Shown piece by piece: positions 61,223-64,000 of a DNA stretch of 64,000 nucleotides (its first letter is position 1; each line of letters opens with the position of its first letter). The notes under the pieces are model-generated. The model searched no databases, was not told the origin of the DNA, and saw nothing but the letters and a program-made list of their open reading frames with translations. Both the position numbers and the translations under genes were made by a program. Source of the DNA: CAZOZZ01 sp965262425 (GTDB lineage: Bacteria > Acidobacteriota > Terriglobia > 20CM-2-55-15). The stretch covers positions 3,720,001 to 3,784,000 of the forward strand of contig OZ253536.1 of assembly GCA_965262425.1 (NCBI GenBank). The letters run 5' to 3'.

Positions 61223-62794
61223 CTACCCTCCTCGCAGTTCATTCCAAGCTTCAGGCAAAAACTGAAGAATATCGGTTGCAATGAGGCCCTCTTCACCGAC
61301 TTCATCGGCAGCCAGGTCGCCGGCGAGTCCGTGAAGGTAGACGGCCAGGCACAAGCGTTCTTCGAAGCTGCCCAGACCTGGCTGGCCAAGGAGTCCGGCG
61401 ATCATTCCGGTCAGGATGTCCCCGCTGCCGGCTGTGGCCATCCCGGCGTTTCCCGTCGGGTTGATGAAGGCCGTACCGTCAGGGCAGGCGATGACGGTCC
61501 GAAATCCCTTCAAGACGACGTAGAGTTCATGCCCGGTGGCGAAGTTGCGGGCAACACCGAGACGATCGCGCTCGATCTCTGCCACCTCGAGGCCGGCCAG
61601 ACGGGACATCTCCCCTGGATGAGGCGTCAGGATGATGGGAAACGCGGAACCTCGAAGTTCCCCGGCACAGCCTTCGAAGGCGTTCAGCCCGTCCGCATCC
61701 AGGATGAGTGGAACGGAGAATCGGGGCAGTAGCGTTCGAACCAGATCGACGGTTTCCTGGTCCTGACCGAGACCCGGCCCCATGGCCACGATCGATTTCC
61801 CTTCGATGATCGAGGAGAGCCGGCCGTAGTCGAGCGCAGCCCGTGAGATTGTGCCCGCCGGCCCTTCGGCAAGGGGCTCCACCATCATCTCGGCCATGTG
61901 GGACGCAATCGTGGGCGCGGCGCTTTCCGAGGCGGCCACCGTCACCAGCCCGGCACCGGACTGAAGCGCGGCTCGCCCGGCCATCGCGGCCGCACCGGAC
62001 TTGCCCCGGGATCCGCCGATCACGAGAATCTTTCCATAACTGCCCTTGTTCGTGTCGTCTTCCCTGGCATACAGCGCATCGGAAAAGCTGTCCCCAAGGA
62101 GCAGGTTCACATCGAGGCCATCAGCTTCGAGTAATTCTGGCGGATTGCCGATGTCCGCGATGACGACCTCACCTGCCATCTCATGAGCGGGAGACAGCAC
62201 AAGACAGAATTTCGGGGCCGTCAGTGTCACCGTCAGGTCAGCTTCGACCGTGGGACCGGCAATGTCGGCGCTATCGGCCGTACAACCGGATGGCACGTCG
62301 ACGGAAACAATCGTCGCGCCGGGAAAGAACTCGTCCAGGCTCTGGATAACGAAGCTGAAGAGCCCTTCGACGGGCTTGGAGAGGCCCGTTCCCAGCAGTG
62401 CATCGATAACAAGGTCCGCCCCGACTATCTCCAGACGCTCTCGTTCCCATTCCTCCTGGGTCCGAACAACGACCGGGGGATAGCCGATGGCGGTCAGAAT
62501 GTCCAGGTTCGTGCGCGCGTCGCCGGTCACATCCGTCGGGGAGGCAAATAGAAAGACCGTCGGGAAACAACCGCGCTGGATCAACTGCCGCGCAACGACG
62601 ATCCCATCACCGCCGTTGTTTCCCTTACCGCAAAGGATCGCGATCGATTGCTCCGCGAGATTTTCGAAACGAGCTTCGAGCGCCTCGACAACCCGCATCC
62701 CGGCATTTTCCATGAGAAGGATTCCGGGCACGCCGAACTTCTCGGTCGAGAGTCGATCGACTTCACGAATCTGTTCGGCTGTGAGGATTTTCAT
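61223..62794 (-). CDS. nnrD: Bifunctional NAD(P)H-hydrate epimerase/dehydratase
   Basis: 523 residues from ATG 62794 (MKILTAEQIREVDRLSTEKF). The epimerase half (YjeF_N) has AILCGKGNNGGDGIVVARQL; the dehydratase half has GKILVIGGSRGKSGAAAMAG, MGPGLGQDQETV, ILTPHPGEMSRL and the catalytic GNAGMATAGSGDILTGMIAG. It repairs hydrated NADH and NADPH. The frame is open further upstream into a peroxiredoxin remnant, but the family start is at MKILT. Confidence 0.95.
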   Translation of the reverse strand: MKILTAEQIREVDRLSTEKFGVPGILLMENAGMRVVEALEARFENLAEQSIAILCGKGNNGGDGIVVARQLIQRGCFPTVFLFASPTDVTGDARTNLDILTAIGYPPVVVRTQEEWERERLEIVGADLVIDALLGTGLSKPVEGLFSFVIQSLDEFFPGATIVSVDVPSGCTADSADIAGPTVEADLTVTLTAPKFCLVLSPAHEMAGEVVIADIGNPPELLEADGLDVNLLLGDSFSDALYAREDDTNKGSYGKILVIGGSRGKSGAAAMAGRAALQSGAGLVTVAASESAAPTIASHMAEMMVEPLAEGPAGTISRAALDYGRLSSIIEGKSIVAMGPGLGQDQETVDLVRTLLPRFSVPLILDADGLNAFEGCAGELRGSAFPIILTPHPGEMSRLAGLEVAEIERDRLGVARNFATGHELYVVLKGFRTVIACPDGTAFINPTGNAGMATAGSGDILTGMIAGLLGQPGLGSFEERLCLAVYLHGLAGDLAADEVGEEGLIATDILQFLPEAWNELRGG

Positions 62795-63068
62795 GGGCTT
62801 AAAATCGAAAGGACGCAGGAAGGCAGCTTTACTACCCGGATTCAGGGTGCCATAACGCTCGATGACGTCCCCGTCGCGATCCGCCAGGAATGTCACCTGT
62901 TCGGCTCCGACCGACTCCGCGAACTTGGCCTGCATGAAGGGGGTGTCTCTCGATACCGCAATAACCGCGATGTTCAGGGCGACAAACTCGTCCCAATGTT
63001 CACCGATCCCGGTGAACTCTCGCGTTCAGCCACCGGTCCAGTCGGAGGATGAGCACTATTCTCTTCAT
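62795..63068 (-). pseudogene. Peroxiredoxin remnant with TGA at the peroxidatic cysteine position
   Basis: Minus-strand pieces read DWTGG-TGA-TREFTG, then ALNIAVIAVSRDTPFMQAKF and ESVGAEQVTFLADRDGDVIE with YGTLNPGSKAAF, the thioredoxin-fold core of an AhpC/TSA or Bcp-type protein. TGA (63026-63028) stands where TxxC has the peroxidatic Cys. Before it the frame is broken: a start with GGAGGAG-N5-ATG (63068) gives MKRIVLIL in another frame. N- and C-termini of the fold are missing and it runs into nnrD. Read as a decayed gene; see the finding on a possible selenocysteine origin. Confidence 0.6.
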
Positions 63069-63309
63069 CTTTGCTCCTCCGTCCGAGCGCAGGTCAGTGG
63101 CTGCCCCCGCCAATCTCCCCGCGCCTCGATAAACTTGCTTGGCGAACTTTGTTTCGCGACGCACCCATTGTAGCTTCGCCGGTCCGCTTCGTGAGAACGG
63201 TTAAGATGATATGCTAAGATCTCTGATTTATGCAACATAGGGTCCGCCGGTGGGCTGCTAGGAGCGTAGTGACCCTCGGCCGGCACATCCGCGCATCGCC
63301 TCCGCCAAA
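63069..63309. other. Intergenic region between nnrD side and argD
   Basis: About 240 bases with no convincing gene. TATGCTAAGAT at 63211 could be a -10-like box for argD; no matching -35 was found. The long minus-strand open frame here shows no family motif. Confidence 0.4.
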
Positions 63310-64000
63310 ATGCCGATTTCACATGTAAAACGACTGGAAGACCAGTACCTGCTGGGGACTTACAAACGTTACGATATCCTGGTCGATCGCGGGAGTGGCA
63401 GTTACCTGTTCGACCGCGGCAACAAGAGATACCTGGACTTGATGGCCGGTATCGGCGTGAATGCGCTGGGATACGGGCATCCGCGTGTCGTCCGTCTGCT
63501 TAGAAAACAGATCAAAAGGCCACTGCATCTGTCCAATCTGGTGTATCACGAGTATCAGGGAAGGCTCGCCAAACGGCTCGTCGGCGTATCGGGACTCGAT
63601 CGCGTGTTTTTCACCAACAGCGGCACGGAGTCGGTTGAAGGGTGCCTGAAATTCGCACGTGTGTCGGCGAACAGCGGCCGGGAAGTGCGAAGGTACCGGA
63701 TACTGGCCCTCGAAGGGTCGTTCCACGGACGGACCATGGGCTCGCTGTCTGCGACCCATAAGGAAAAATACCGGGAACCGTTCGAACCTCTGGTCCCCGG
63801 ATTCGAGTTCGTCCGATTCAATGACGTGGCCGACCTCGAGGCTAGATTTTCCGACGACGTGTGCGCGGTGATCTTCGAAACGATCCAGGGGGAGGATGGC
63901 ATTCGGCCTGTTTCGGAAGAATTCTATCGGCGGGCCAGGAGCTTGACGCGTGAATCCGGCGCCGCTCTGATCACCGACGAGATCCAATGCGGATTGGGGC
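63310..64000 (+). CDS. argD: Acetylornithine-type class III aminotransferase (partial)
   Basis: 230 residues are in the window; the gene runs off the end. ATG 63310 gives MPISHVKRLEDQYLLGTYKR. Class III PLP blocks: YLFDRGNKRYLDLMAGIGVN, ALGYGHPRVV, RVFFTNSGTESVEGCLKFAR, EGSFHGRTMGSLSATH and AALITDEIQCGLG (PLP-ring Asp). The SGTESVE and GSFHGRT motifs match ArgD/AstC. The PLP lysine lies beyond the window. Divergent from nnrD. A related diaminobutyrate or ornithine aminotransferase cannot be excluded. Confidence 0.85.
   Translation, partial: MPISHVKRLEDQYLLGTYKRYDILVDRGSGSYLFDRGNKRYLDLMAGIGVNALGYGHPRVVRLLRKQIKRPLHLSNLVYHEYQGRLAKRLVGVSGLDRVFFTNSGTESVEGCLKFARVSANSGREVRRYRILALEGSFHGRTMGSLSATHKEKYREPFEPLVPGFEFVRFNDVADLEARFSDDVCAVIFETIQGEDGIRPVSEEFYRRARSLTRESGAALITDEIQCGLG

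Noticed and set aside
61223..62935. A peroxiredoxin-NnrD fusion enzyme
   Set aside because: The NnrD family start MKILTAEQ is present, and the upstream peroxiredoxin piece lacks both ends and contains a stop and frame breaks.
1..64000. Defence system, prophage or integrative element boundaries
   Set aside because: Apart from toxin-antitoxin remnants no restriction, Cas, integrase or phage structural genes were seen; the mobile DNA consists of single IS elements and the MITE.

Overview
The window is moderately GC-rich bacterial DNA. Gene content (zinc-finger anti-sigma factor with HEAT repeats plus DUF4097 protein, secreted duplicated-domain proteins, TPR and carbohydrate-binding genes, many intergenic word repeats) suggests an Acidobacteriota-like chromosome. 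That placement is inference; no rRNA or tRNA gene was seen.

Layout. 1-10.9 kb is accessory DNA: one intact PIN toxin, a series of decayed toxin-antitoxin modules (nucleotidyltransferase, hicAB, DUF433/DUF5615), a decayed four-helix-bundle gene, three related helical-repeat proteins, an IS630 and an IS256 element, and worn dispersed repeats. 11-15.2 kb holds secreted proteins, including a matrixin-like protease. 8.5-9.6 kb and 15.2-41 kb form a surface-polysaccharide locus: LegB-like dehydratase, GmhA-like isomerase, KdsB-, KdsD- and KdsC-like ulosonic acid genes, glycosyltransferases, methyltransferases, a deacetylase, an amidinotransferase, an aldolase/aldehyde dehydrogenase pair, a RmlD-like reductase, an MsbA-like exporter, a CpsB-like phosphatase and an RfaH/UpxY-type antiterminator. 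It is being eroded by IS3 and IS4 copies, deletions, frameshifts and a small inverted-repeat element. 41-64 kb is mostly housekeeping: TPR gene, citrate synthase, SAM hydrolase, a cysteine desulfurase-IscU-MnmA tRNA thiolation operon, RlmD-type methyltransferase, ComEC, MltD-type transglycosylase, an ECF sigma/anti-sigma/DUF4097 operon, M16 protease, TsaE, NnrD and the start of argD.

The most striking element is a 317-bp non-autonomous inverted-repeat element (MITE) present eight times (seven full length, one with a 41-bp internal deletion), nearly identical, each with an A/T-rich target duplication of 8 bp (7-8 bp for one copy). It splits an ABC exporter, a secreted protein gene and (twice) one TPR gene; in each case exact removal of the element plus one target copy restores the reading frame. 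No transposase with matching ends lies in the window. Other points: a peroxiredoxin remnant with TGA at the peroxidatic cysteine position followed by a perfect hairpin, a family of 7-residue-repeat proteins, and paired inverted word repeats in most gaps of the housekeeping half.
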